In this document: positions 54,221 to 64,000 of the stretch, piece after piece
Position numbering within the stretch: position 1 is the first letter of the stretch
Layout of the letters: each line of letters opens with the position of its first letter
Assembly: GCF_021134715.1 (NCBI RefSeq)
Contig: NC_060018.1
Span: 9,999,501 to 10,063,500 of the forward strand
Origin: Daphnia pulex
Lineage: Eukaryota > Arthropoda > Branchiopoda > Diplostraca > Daphniidae
Direction: 5' to 3'
DNA: 64,000 nucleotides
Notes under the pieces: model-generated
Databases searched by the model: none
What the model was told of the DNA's origin: nothing
Seen by the model: the letters and a program-made list of their open reading frames with translations, nothing else
Program-made: the position numbers and the translations under genes

Positions 54221-54599
54221 CGGCGGTGGCCGCTTCTTCAACCAACTCCGTTTTAACGGCTTGTTAGCCCACTTGCTTTGGTTCCTGAACGCTAGGATTA
54301 TCTTTATCTTCATGTTCGGTATTATATAATTTCTTATCGTATTATAAAAATACTACCGTATCTGCTCCCGTCAGGTTGAATCTATCATCACTACCAGGTC
54401 GATTGGATAGCAAGAAGCAAAATTTTTTTCTCCTCTCAAACGTAAAGTTGCCTTTCAATGATTTTCCAGAGGACGTAAATGCAGAAACACCGTGACATTC
54501 TTAAAAATATCTCAATGGGTACATCCAAGGCTGTGATTTTATATTTTAGCGATGAACATCTTAAACAACTTCGGGCTAAACGCTTCAATTTGTAATCTT

Positions 54600-54830
54600 G
54601 TTGGACGGAAGGGAGTCAGTTATCGTTTTTAATCATGTAGATATCACCGAGTATGGGCGCATTTTTCTGTTTAGACCGCATTTCGTCATCATCACGTTTT
54701 ACGACAGTCGATGCATCCGTGCCTGTTCCAACGTAATGCGTTTCTATATCAGCCAAAGTCAGTTTCCAATTTATGAAATCAATATCAACGTTCTCTTGAA
54801 TAACGGAGGCGTCTATATGATTTGAGATTT
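54600..54830 (-). other. coding-like minus stretch, unrecognised
   Basis: The minus strand reads ENVDIDFINWKLTLADIETH, then GTGTDASTVVKRDDDEMRSK and NAPILGDIYMIKNDN before TGA. It is polar and well balanced, and more protein-like than the overlapping 75-codon plus frame. No family or splice partners found. Confidence 0.25.
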
Positions 54831-54839
54831 TTCAATACG

Positions 54840-55890
54840 GAAAGCTTCAACATGTCATCAACTGAGCAATGAATCTGGTTTGGATCTTTTGCAATTCAAG
54901 GAATAAACAATTTGAGATTCAGGAGCGACGTTTTGCCTTAAGCACAAAGAGTAATTAGCGTGCTTTATGATAAAAACTAGTTATTGTTATACGCACCTGT
55001 ATCCCTCGTGATCCAAATGGGAGCCATCTGCCTCAGATTGTATTTTGCTCCTGACTAATAATTTTTCAAATTCATTTTGGCCCAAACTGCAATTTACTTC
55101 TCGAACTGATGAGGCTGCCCAAGCAGTACCAGGTTTTTGGGTTCTCAACCGTAATCGTTTCATCACCACCGTCTCATCCTTCCTGGTCGTCAATTTTATT
55201 CGACAAAGATCCGTCTCGCAATGAGCCGGTTTTTTTTGCTCGCGTTGGTTATAACCCAAAGGTTCCTCCCAAAGAAGTCTAGAAGAAAACTCCTTAGAAT
55301 TGTTTTTTTTAGTAACAAGAGCAACAAGCAATTCTATTACAATCCTTTATAAATATTTCTCTATTTTTATGATATACACATAATTCAAAATCGCCAAAGT
55401 CTAGAAAATGGGCTATTTTTTTAAATTACTGTATCATATATCCTATTAAGCTGGTCAGTGAAAACAGTCTCAAAGATTTTCATCTCCACTTTTATCTCTT
55501 GCAAACATGGAACATGTAGGAAAAAACTGGGCTATATTTACTCACAAATTCTCTTGTCGACTGAAAATTGAAATTTTTGCCAGTTCAGGTAGCAAAGAAT
55601 AATAATGAAACTTTTTCTTCAAAACTGGGATTTTTTCTAGAAACTACATTGAATTTGATTCCTTCCTTATACAATAAATAGCGAAACAGTTCTGTATTTT
55701 AATTCAAATTCAACTTATATAGGTTTTGTCGATGCTTGTCTTCTTGATTTTTCTTCAATTTTGATTGATTTCACAACTAAGAATCTTTTGATTTCATCAA
55801 TAGATAACCTTAGAGTTTTTTAAATAAAATTCTGCAAGGTAAAGTTGACCCTTTACAGTTATTCACCATTTAACTATTTAATTATCTTTA
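54840..55890. other. no gene supported
   Basis: A minus frame at 54987-55331 (114 codons) is unrecognised. The rest is AT-rich and ends in the intron before the hydrolase-like gene. Confidence 0.35.
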
Positions 55891-55900
55891 TGTCTTTTAG

Positions 55901-57732
55901 GCATAACATCTGAGTATGACGTTAATTATGTTAACATTGCGAGATGCGTTGAAGATAATGCAGATAACCTTATATGGACCTTAACGGTTAACAAACATGG
56001 AAAAGGAACACCAGTGGTGTTAATCCATGAATTCCTCTCTGCATTGGGATTATGGGTCCTTAACCTAGATGACCTTGCTAAAAACAGGCCAGTTTACGCA
56101 ATTGATCTTTTTGGTAAATATTGTTACATTTTTGTTTTAGATTATAATTGTTTCACACGGTGCAATATCATTCCAGGTTTTGGGTCCAGTGGACGACCAA
56201 AATGCACATTTGACGTGTTTCCAAGGGCAACACGAAATCAAGAGACAGCCCACACAAGTCGTCTATGCCTCAAGACAATGGAGATTGACGTACAGACAGG
56301 GGGGAAATGTCAGCTCTATTTATTCTCTATTTATTCGCCTATAAACGAGTTGTTTCAATATCGACTTGATGAAATAACAGATGGAGTTCAATGCGGAAAA
56401 CCTTTTTTGTTTTTTAAAATTGATTCAACAGCACCGTGTATCCTCTTGCCTGCAGCCCGAATTTTTGTTCCGTCTCTATACGTCGACTTGGGATGCTAGC
56501 AAACTTCTTGTGCCAAAGGGATTTTCACGGTGTATAGCTAGACGTAATGACATTGTCTAGCATTTCGATTTGCAAGGTTCTTTTTATATTAATGTATACT
56601 CGTCCGGAAATAAGAAAAAAAAACGTTCCCGCAGCACAATTGTGTCTCGTCGAGCTGCGCGACTAATCTAACGCCGCATTATTAAACGTTCAGCATTCAG
56701 TTCAGTTCAGTTCTTGTTGGACAAAGGTATAATGCAATATTTATGCAGTAATTCGAATGGTAATGAAATAATTGTATTTCACTAGCATGGGAGGTGTTAT
56801 CGTTTCGGCTTACGCCCTACAGCATCCCGAACGAGTTTCACACCTTATGCTAGCAGACCTTTGGGGCTTTCCTACTGAAAAGGCCAACGGAAACATTCCA
56901 TTTTGGTTAAACCCATCCAATTTCTCACAGGACTTTTTAACCCGCTGTCGGCCCTCCGATTGTCTGAACGCTTAGGTTTGTTCACATAGCTAGTAGACTA
57001 ATGTAATTCAGCTTATGTTTATCTTACTTATAATCAATTTTGATCTTCTAAACAGGTCCAAAACTATCGTGTAAAGTTTCTGATTACCTCTCTCAGAAAT
57101 TTTCTGGAGCAGTCGAAGATGCTTATGATAACATTTCTCAATATCTTTATTGTTGCAACGCACAAAGTCCAACGTAAGAACGTTTAAATTAAAAATAATT
57201 TCATTCAACAATTGGCTCAAAAGTTTTCTTTGAATTAATATTTTCAATTTCACGGGAGAAACGCGCTTCATTCATACAATAGTTAGTAGTTCGTGTTTAC
57301 ATTAAGATTTCTTCTCTAATAAAAACTTGTATTTGTATTATTCGATGCATAGATGGGAAGTGGTTTTCAATGTGCCAAACACCCCATGGAGAACCGCCTT
57401 CCAGCACTAGAGCCAGAAACTCCGATAACTTTCATCTACGGAGCAAACTCGTGGATTGTATGGGAACCGGGCAGGATTGTGAAGGAGAGAAGAAATGAAT
57501 CCACTGTCAACCTCCATGTAAGCGTCTGTTTTTATTTTTTTCAGTTCAATTTTTAAATAAAGAGGTCTTCATTCAGGTAATTGGTGGCGCTGGCCATCAC
57601 ATTTATGCCGAAAAAGTGAATAAATTTAATGAACTTGTTTTGGGATCATGCATGGAGACTGACAATAGGAAGTCAGCTGCAGCAACTACCAGAGTCGGAC
57701 ATCGCTCACCACCAAACGCTAGCGCGCTCTGA
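55901..57732 (+). pseudogene. ABHD4/ABHD5-like alpha/beta hydrolase, broken
   Basis: Exon chain on plus: 55901-56113 (LIWTLTVN; PVVLIHEFLSALGLWVLNLD; NRPVYAIDLFG), 56177 onward (GFGSSGRPK), 56786-56975 ([27 protein letters not shown]), 57056-57173 (PKLSCKVSDYLSQKFSGAVE), 57361-57517 (GFQCAKHPMENRLPALEPET, TFIYGANSWI) and 57577-57732 (VIGGAGHHIYAEKVNKFNEL). Most introns are 60-190 bp. ABHD4/5 proteins act on lipids: ABHD4 is an N-acyl phospholipid lipase and ABHD5 a lipase co-activator. Here the start is missing, HGFGG reads HEFLS, and the ~45 residues before the GxSxG nucleophile elbow are missing. A one-base frame change precedes [13 protein letters not shown], spoiling exon 3. The final His (GAGHH) is kept. 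Very probably a pseudogene. Confidence 0.78.
56216..56780. other. foreign sequence replacing part of the hydrolase gene
   Basis: Homology to the hydrolase stops near 56215 and resumes at 56786. The 560 bp between holds no hydrolase coding. It ends with a GTTCAGTTCAGTTC word and TTGGACA, which recalls an LTR start-site region. A solo LTR or another insertion that deleted an exon is possible; no duplication is visible. Confidence 0.4.
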
Positions 57733-57734
57733 GC

Positions 57735-58285
57735 TTTCCGCTCAGTCCCCCAGAGGGAACGCGCCTCACGTTAACCACAATTTTTTTGAAGTTGCAATTT
57801 TTTTTTTCAATTACTTATGTCACATTTTATCTTATGCTCCGGCGGTAGCCCTTCCCACCTCACCTCACGATGGCCGCCACCAAGGAAATCACTGTTTGAC
57901 GTCACGACCGGCACCGCCTGACGTAATCCCTCATCTTCACACCAGGCAACACGCGGACTCAGCAACCCCCGAGTCAGCACTCGTCCCAGCCGGACCGGCT
58001 CTCCCTCAACCCCAGACCAGCCGCCGCTACAGCCTGGACCGGGCAACAACACAGCCCAAACCGACTGGAAGATGTGCCGACCCAGCAATAACCTCCTCAT
58101 ATAAACTGGCGCTTCTTCTCTTTTTCGCTCTCTCTCGTACGCTGCTGCTCTCTCTGCCATACGCTCTTTCGTCCGGCACCCTCTGTCTCCTCCTCTCTGC
58201 TTGTACTCCCACCCGTAGCATCCAATACAGTTTATTGCCTTTCGAACAGTCCGTGTCTTCTCCCTTATAATAACGGTGTTTTACA
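57735..58285 (+). mobile_element. possible solo LTR
   Basis: GC-richer block, C/A-rich, then CATATAAAC (58098-58106) as TATA box, CTCTCTCTCGTACGCTG..., AATACAGTTTATTG, ending TTTTACA at 58285. The layout matches the gypsy LTR at 11.9-12.3 kb. The left end and a target duplication are not found. The 213-codon plus frame through it is then incidental. Confidence 0.4.
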
Positions 58286-58748
58286 CATGCGACAACGAGA
58301 TCTTTATCTTCAAACATTCTTAAGCATCGCCAGGGCTTCCTGTTCTGCTGTCAAACCTTTTGTGAGATATTTTAGGCAGAACAAGAAGTGGAAGCAAGTA
58401 CCAAGGTTACGCTTCACCAAGCCTTAGGAAGAAATAATAAATTATTTTGACTTTGAATGTTGTCCTCGTTGTTTCTTAAATAATAAAAAAAACTCGAATG
58501 TTAAGCAGAGACCCCTTTTTTACGAATTTAGGCTTGTATTGTTTTGCTGATGGCTAACCTCACAATCAAAATTGTAATATCCAATAATTCATACTTTCAC
58601 TCGTGTTGGTGGAACCACGGACAGAGATGAAGGAAATACAATGCCTTATTAAAATCAACTGACAGCGTCACCCCCTTCTAAAAAGTTGCCAGGTTGAGAA
58701 AATTATACTTGGGGCCCGGGGTTGCCATTGGGATAAAATTAATGGCCT
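58286..58748. other. no gene seen; poly(A) signal
   Basis: Short 3'-UTR-like sequence with AATAAA near 58433, possibly belonging to the hydrolase locus, then AT-rich spacer up to the Harbinger element. Confidence 0.35.
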
Positions 58749-59328
58749 GAAGGCTTTTCCTGATACCCGATTTGGTTAACGTATTGTTAACCAAAAGCCA
58801 GACTGCGCGGAATATTGTTGGCAAGTGTAATTTTCGGCTGCTGTCAAGTCAAGTAGGCCTACTCATCAAGTGTCATGTTGTTTGAAATTGTGTTCAGTTG
58901 CATTACAGTTTCAATTGTTCACAAGAAGTATTTGATAAAGTAATGAAATTTCATAATTTTTCAAGCGGGTGAGAATTCTAATAACTATATTTTTCGAAAC
59001 AGGTCTTACATTGGAAGTAACAGAAGGTGGATTTTGGGATATTGGCAATTGAATGGCCAGACAATTGAGTCTGGTGAACATGTTGGCAATCGAAAGTCTG
59101 CTTTCAAGCAAACGTGCATGAGGTGTACATTTATAGCTGTTCAAACAACATGTCTACTATGACTGTCATGACTCCCAAACTTGTCGTGTTCACCATTGAT
59201 GTTAGAGAGCCTATTGCTGAACTCTACTCAGATGCAGCGAGTAAGAATTCATAAATTAGAAATCATAATCACAGATATTGAACTAATAAATGCTTTTTGT
59301 AATCTATAGATGGAAATAACAACAAATT
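58749..59328. repeat. Harbinger left terminal inverted repeat
   Basis: Begins GAAGGCTTTTCCTGATACCC. Near the tip TTGGTTAAC and GTTAACCAA form a perfect 9-bp stem around GTATT, and GGCTTTT/AAAAGCC can pair around it. Confidence 0.93.
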
Positions 59329-59398
59329 GAAAGAAATGATCAACATGCACCCTGCCAAAAGTGAAACACGAACAGGATTACATGAATCTATACGTTAA
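59150..59398 (+). CDS. captured spliced ORF in left arm (59 aa)
   Basis: Exons 59150-59240 and 59310-59398 (donor GTAAGA, acceptor TATAG, intron 69 bp) give a 59-residue frame: MSTMTVMTPKLVVFTIDVRE, PIAELYSDAA, then NGNNNKLKEMINMHPAKSET and a short end. Exon 1, the intron and the start of exon 2 lie inside the inverted repeat. It is unrelated to the transposase or Myb proteins. The frame after the stop stays coding-like (VNESTNSPVKWSFF, TAG, FEPRLP), which suggests that a longer parent ORF has acquired stops. Function unknown; a captured host gene piece is the likeliest origin. Confidence 0.5.
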
Positions 59399-59885
59399 CG
59401 CGTCAACGAGAGCACAAATTCGCCAGTGAAGTGGTCGTTTTTCTAGGCCTTCGAACCACGACTGCCGGTCAGGGTTATTATTTCAAGAGGGTTTTCGATG
59501 TCAGAAGAGATGTTACATTTAAGAGAAAATTCATATTCAAAATAATAGTGACTCTTTCCTGTATGAGTAAATAAGGTTTAAATAAACACAAATTTTGACC
59601 GTCATCATCATTCAAGTTTTAGCACGTTTTATCTGGTACTGGTATCGGTATTGGTATGTGTCAACGACTAAAACATTGGTTTACAGGAAGAGCTAGAGAT
59701 TATCGTGCCCTACCATCTTTACAGAAACTAAAAAAGGAGCTTCAGATACCAGAAAAGAGTACAATGTCAATGAACAATGAACATTGTACAATGTACAATG
59801 TCCCAGTGGAATTTTCGTTTATTGTTAGTAGGCACTGAAAAAGAATTGAAAATTTCGGGAATTAAAAATGCATTGACAAACATTT

Positions 59886-61230
59886 TCATTTCTTGTTTAG
59901 TATTTCGCTCAATACTTGAACCATGGCATTTGCAACAGCAAGTTTTTTTTCTTCGGTCTCCTGGATGAATGCATCTCTTTTTGCTGCCCGATCGTCTCTC
60001 TCTTTCTGTCTTTTTTCAGCATTTTCCATCCTTTTCTTTAAAGTTATGAAACAATGAATACATGATGAGCATAAATGTGTCAATTGATGATTTATTCTAT
60101 GATTACCTGTTCCAAAGACTTCAGTTCATCCAGACTGGAAGCTACGTCACTCATAATCTTGGCAGATGCACCCAATTTAGTTTTTTTCTTGGCGGGTACT
60201 GAGGGATCACCTAGCAGTTGTTCCGCTTCATCGGCTTCTTCCTGTGTCATTGCCCCGTGTGCCACCAACTCAGCGTTTTCCTTCCTAATTAGTTCTCTTT
60301 CTTTCTCGTTATCTATGGATGACATAGATTCCGCAGCTCTTTTTCCATAGGGCATGGAGCTGCTTAATGCTTTGGGCTTCATAATTGCTCTACTACCTGT
60401 TAAGTTATATTAATAAACGGAATGAACATATGAAACAAGTTACAAAAAGGTTTTCTATACCCATCAATTCCTGAAGTTCCTCATATAATGGTGGTGGTGC
60501 CGACGCACCTTTTCCAGTTTCAGATAATGAGTCGCTGAAGTTTGTATACGACCTTTTTATATTATTCCACCTGTCGTACACCTTTGACCAGACTTTTTCT
60601 GGTTTACGACTGATTTTAATTCCCCTAGCTCTCATTTCTCTTGCAATCGAAGTAAACAAGATAGATCTTGATACTTTCTTGTCCGTAACTGCCTCCCACC
60701 GTTCCTTAATGATGTCCAAAAGAACGACAGATGCACGATTATCTAATTCTTTCCGTACTCGTGATCTTTTGCCGGACCAGAGATCGTTGTCCGTGTCATC
60801 AGCTTCTTCGCTCCCCCCATACGTTACTGCTGCGCTGACGGTTTCAGATTGACGATTTAGCTCAGACGGAACGTCAAAATCAAGCTCGCCGTTAGCCTTT
60901 TCTTGGTGATCCACATTCACTACAGATATGGGCTCTTCATTCTCTTGGGCTGATATAAGTTCATTCATACCGTTGATGGCATTCTGCTCAATGGGTTCTA
61001 GGCACGGTACATCATGATGTTCTAGAGGCACCTTATCGATTTCAACGGAAACCATATAGCTTGTTCCTGAAACACAAAGTTGTTTTCAGTAATTCAGTCA
61101 CATTTTAAATGGAAAATTACATACCATCATCCATTTGGCACGAATAAACGTAAAATGCGTCGCACTTAAAAGTAATAAATCCATGCAGGATCGCATTTCC
61201 CTTAAAATCAAATTCACGGTTGTCTTCCAT
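59886..61230 (-). CDS. Harbinger Myb/SANT-like DNA-binding protein (383 aa)
   Basis: Four minus-strand exons: 61230-61125, 61066-60461, 60396-60107 and 60035-59886. The three introns are 58-71 bp, all GT-AG, and all junctions keep frame, giving 383 residues. The start ATG at 61230 is the first in an open exon. Residues about 145-211 form the Myb/SANT-like (MADF-type) domain (VVLLDIIKERWEAV, SILFTSIAREMRARG, VWSKVYDRWNNIKRSY) after a basic GKRSRVRK. The N-terminal third is acidic. The C-terminus is a charged coiled coil (KKLAVANAMVQVLSEIL end). In Harbinger elements this protein binds the transposon ends and brings the transposase into the nucleus. No lesions seen. Confidence 0.9.
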
Positions 61231-61537
61231 GGTCACAGTACTTACTTACTCAACAACTGAAGCGTAACTGAGCTTGGCGAAAAATGTTTCGAAGGAAGAG
61301 TTTAAAAATGTGACAAAATATACTTTTTGTGCCAATTAACATAATTTGCTTTTTCTTTCCTATCCCCTAAAACCTGACTTTTTCTTCGAAGATATTTACG
61401 CATAATCCAAGGTCGTGAAAGTAAAAGAAAAGAGACCTTCATTCCAAAAACAAAAGTAGAAAATGGGAAAAAGTTTTCTCATTTTCTAATTTTATTTTTC
61501 TTCTCAGTTGATATCCAAGATAGTTAAGATCACGGTC
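61231..61537. promoter_or_regulatory. shared divergent promoter region
   Basis: The 307 bp between the two start codons must hold the promoters and leaders of both divergent Harbinger genes. It is AT-rich; no clear TATA box in either direction, but a pyrimidine-rich acceptor ending at 61507 is visible. Confidence 0.5.
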
Positions 61538-62868
61538 ATGGATAACTGCGCGCTTGTGGTGGGTTGCAAAACTGTTTTTGACTTAGTGTTGTCTGACATG
61601 CCAGAATTCGAATCGGAAGACGAAGAAGATTTACAGCCTTCTTATAGTCTTTCAAGAATTCTCTTATTAGCTAGTATTGGAATTGCCAGAAACATTCGAG
61701 AATGTCATATCCGTGTATCGGGGTACGTTGAAGCGAACGGAGGATGTACAACATATAAATACGTTATAATACTTTTTTAAAGCTGTTGGTGGAATTAGAT
61801 ATTTCAATATTTCATTATTTCGTTAGGTTTGTGCGCACTGTCATACCACAGTTTACGGATGCGGATTTTCAAAGCCATTTTCGCATGTCCCGCCCATCTT
61901 TTGAAGCGTTGGTTGTGTTTTGCGACACCCACAAGCTTCCGGATTCCGCAATTTTTCCACATCGTTCAATACAACCAGTGCCGATGAACAAAATGTTGTA
62001 CATCACGTTGTGGTATTTGGCTAATCAATGTACGCATCGCGAAATTTCAGTGCTTTTTGATCGATCCATATCGACGGTTTGGAGATCTGTCAACAATATT
62101 ACAAAGATTATTGAACGACATCTCCAGAGTTTCATCAAATGGCCAACAGCTGAAGAGGTTCCTGTTATTGCCGAAAACTTTCGACACATTGCCGGATTTC
62201 CTGGCGCAATAGAAGCTATGGATGGGACACATATAGAAATTGTTACACAGTCTGAAAATCAGAAAGATTACAACAACCGGAAAATGCGCCATTCCCTCAT
62301 ATTATTAGCTGTGTGTCTCCCAAACCGTGCCTTTTCCTACACCTTTGCTGGATTCCCTGGTAGTGCGAATGATTCAAGAGTTTTCCGCTGCTCTGATTTG
62401 GGAGTCCGTCTTGACGAAGATCCGACTTCCCTTTTCCCTGGTGCACAATATCATTTATTGAGTGATTGTGCATTCTCATGTTCACCTCATATCATGCCTT
62501 CCATAAAAACAAGTCTTGCTAACACTGTTAAAAAAAGAAACTACAACACGATTTTATCAAAAACCCGTATCATAATCGAGCACGCATTCGGGGCCTTAAA
62601 AAACACATGGCGCCGACTGCGATATATATATGCCCATGTGAAAAAAGCTTCACGGATTATCTCCTGCTGCTGTGCTTTACACAATTTCCTTATAAGCAGA
62701 GGAGAAAGAATGGTTAATTACCGTGCACTCGATGCTGATAACGAAAATGTTGATGAAATTGCTGATGACTGGTTCGATCTTCAATCCGGAATCCAGAAAA
62801 GGAATGAGATAATTGACCTGTTGTACTATAATAACGATGGTGACTATGACATGGAAGACGATGAATAA
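61538..62868 (+). CDS. Harbinger DDE transposase (408 aa)
   Basis: Two exons, 61538-61722 and 61827-62868 (donor GTACGT, acceptor CGTTAG, intron 104 bp), joined in frame give 408 residues. The ATG at 61538 is preceded by TTTCTTCTCAG (61497-61507), so a 5'-UTR intron may end there. HTH-like region about 130-155 (CTHREISVLFDRSISTVWRS). Catalytic triad: D194 in AMDGTHIEI, D244 in GSANDSRVF (with SDCAF at 273-277), E313 in IIEHAFGALKNTWRRL. The C-terminus is acidic. It cuts the element at the terminal repeats and pastes it elsewhere, normally together with the Myb-like partner. Length is usual for the family and no lesion is visible. Confidence 0.93.
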
Positions 62869-63170
62869 ATGACCGTATCAATTACATACCCAATATCATT
62901 TTCTTAATTTCTTCGATCTCTCTGTTGAGTTCCTGAGAAGCTGAGTGTTCCAGTTGCCCGTATAAAGTAGCCCAGTTCAGCTAGTTTGCCAATTTCAATC
63001 CACACTCCATCAACAAGAATACACGATAGTGACAATACCAGTACCAGATAAAATGTGCTAAAACTTGAATGATGATGCTGGTCAAATTTCGTGTTTATTT
63101 AAACTACTTTTACTCATACAAGAAAGAGTCACAATTATTTTTTAAATGGATTTTCTCTTAAATCAAACAA

Positions 63171-63440
63171 TTAGCTCTTCCGACTTGAAGACCTAGCTTT
63201 CTGACGGAATAGTTCTTGAGATAATACACCTGACTTTAGCAGTCGTGGTTCGAAGCCCTGGAATTTGTTGTTATTTCCATCTATAGATTACAAAAAGCAT
63301 TTATTAGTTCAATATCTGTGATTATGATTTCTAATTTATGAATTCTTACTCGCTGCATCTGAGTAGAGTTCAGCAATAGGCTCTCTAACATCAATGGTGA
63401 ACACGACAAGTTTGGGAGTCATGACAGTCATAGTAGACAT
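63171..63440 (-). CDS. captured spliced ORF in right arm (66 aa)
   Basis: Mirror copy: exons 63440-63350 and 63280-63171 on the minus strand. The first 36 residues match the left-arm copy. After NGNNNK the right arm reads FQGFEPRLLKSGVLSQELFR and QKARSSSRKS to TAA. Compared with the left arm about 110 bp are deleted in frame, between AAATT and TTCCAG, and the continuation is open where the left arm has a TAG. The basic Ser/Arg tail is unlike the left product. Function unknown. Confidence 0.5.
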
Positions 63441-63841
63441 GTTGTTTGAACAGCTATAAATGTACACCTCATGCACGTTTGCTTGAAAGCAGACTTTCGA
63501 TTGCCAACATGTTCACCAGACTCAATTGTCTGGCCATTCAATTGCCAATATCCCAAAATCCACCTTCGGTTACTTCCAATGTAAGACCTGTTTCGCAAAA
63601 TATAGTTATTAGAATTCTCACCCGCTTGAAAAATTATGAAATTTCATTACTTTATCAAATACTTCTTGTGAACAATTGAAACTGTAATGCAACTGAACAC
63701 AATTTCAAACAACATGACACTTGATGAGTAGGCCTACTTGACTTGACAGCAGCCGAAAATTACACTTGCCAACAATATTCCGCGCAGTCTGGCTTTTGGT
63801 TAACAATACGTTAACCAAATCGGGTATCAGGAAAAGCCTTC
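63262..63841. repeat. Harbinger right terminal inverted repeat
   Basis: Reverse complement of the left arm with no length difference over 580 bp and very few substitutions. One of them changes a codon in the overlapping 78-codon antisense frame. Confidence 0.93.
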
Positions 63842-64000
63842 TGTTGGGGACTTCTGTTTTTAAGTCGTTTGTCATCACATTTTGTTTTGACAGTTGTCTT
63901 CTGCTTGTTTACATATATAGCTATTGAAATGTACGTACTTTGGATGCAATCAGAAGCTTAGCGTCTGATTACTTAGCGACTAAAAGTACGCCTCAAGCTT
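63842..64000. other. flank right of Harbinger, no gene seen
   Basis: 159 bp to the window edge with no recognised feature. Confidence 0.4.

Larger units (their letters stand above)
58749..63841. mobile_element. Harbinger (PIF) transposon, apparently complete
   Basis: A 5093-bp element with equal-length terminal inverted repeats of 580 bp (58749-59328 and 63262-63841). Weaker inverted similarity continues inward to about 59650/63030. It contains the two genes typical of Harbinger elements: a DDE transposase (plus) and a Myb/SANT-like protein (minus), divergent from a shared 300-bp region. Both are open after splicing short introns. The arms differ at only a few positions, so the insertion is recent. 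A 3-bp target duplication (usually TWA) is not evident: flanks read CCT and TGT. Confidence 0.92.

Noticed and set aside
57629..58270. 213-codon plus-strand frame
   Set aside because: It starts in the hydrolase last exon in a wrong frame and crosses the LTR-like block; composition follows base content rather than protein.
58911..59144. 77-codon frame present in both Harbinger arms (also 63446-63679)
   Set aside because: It is conserved only because the arms are conserved; it lies antisense just upstream of the passenger ORF and has no protein features.
63171..63262. GGTTCGAAGCC word resembling a tRNA T-arm (B box)
   Set aside because: No matching A box or cloverleaf at the right distance; the segment is explained as coding in the right-arm passenger frame.

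Overview
This window reads as TE-rich, AT-rich arthropod nuclear DNA. A small crustacean of the Daphnia type fits best. The reasons are spliceosomal introns of only about 58-65 bp, GT-AG (and one possible GC-AG) splice sites, and a mix of Harbinger, hAT, Tigger/pogo, Ty1/copia, Ty3/gypsy and LINE sequences. The gene families recognised (WSCD-like sulfotransferase, alpha-1,4-galactosyltransferase, METTL24-like methyltransferase, ABHD4/5-like hydrolase) also fit. The organism is an inference. I see no rRNA, no convincing tRNA, no CRISPR and no bacterial operon structure.

Layout. 0.3-0.7 kb: three decayed C2H2 zinc-finger exons (minus). 4.5-5.95 kb: 3' end of a LINE with RNase H. 5.95-7.8 kb: fragments of three families (sulfotransferase, galactosyltransferase, methyltransferase), all broken. 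8.6-9.6 kb: an unrecognised three-exon gene; a diverged second copy lies at 51.9-52.9 kb. 11.4-14.0 kb: a MITE-like element, a gypsy LTR and decayed gag/pol. 18.3-19.5 kb: copia primer site and gag. 24.3-25.7 kb: a hAT element with its 8-bp target duplication; a related empty site is visible at 32.4 kb. 27.6-29.8 kb: a tandem duplication, a retroelement ORF1-like frame and a transposase-like remnant. 32.6-33.5 kb: an unrecognised multi-exon gene (minus). 35.1-35.5 kb: Tigger/pogo remnant. 39.3-41.25 kb: a tandemly duplicated gene with a 15-residue Pro/Gly/Arg repeat tail. 41.5-45.7 kb: a gypsy-type LTR retrotransposon with an intact 475-codon gag but decayed downstream coding. 46-49.3 kb: further copia fragments. 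50.5-51 kb: a perfect palindrome and a cluster of ACGTCAAA motifs. 55.9-57.7 kb: a broken ABHD4/5-like gene. 58.75-63.84 kb: an apparently complete Harbinger transposon.

The best-preserved system is the Harbinger element. It has 580-bp terminal inverted repeats of equal length that are almost identical, a two-exon DDE transposase and a divergently transcribed four-exon Myb/SANT-like protein, both open after splicing. Each inverted repeat also carries a small spliced reading frame unrelated to the transposition genes. Its exon 1 and intron are shared between the arms and its 3' exon differs. It looks like captured and duplicated host coding sequence.

Most other coding signal is broken by frameshifts or stops, so the window is largely a graveyard of elements and gene fragments. 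The least explained parts are the two-copy three-exon family, the minus-strand gene at 33 kb and the repeat-tailed tandem gene at 40 kb.
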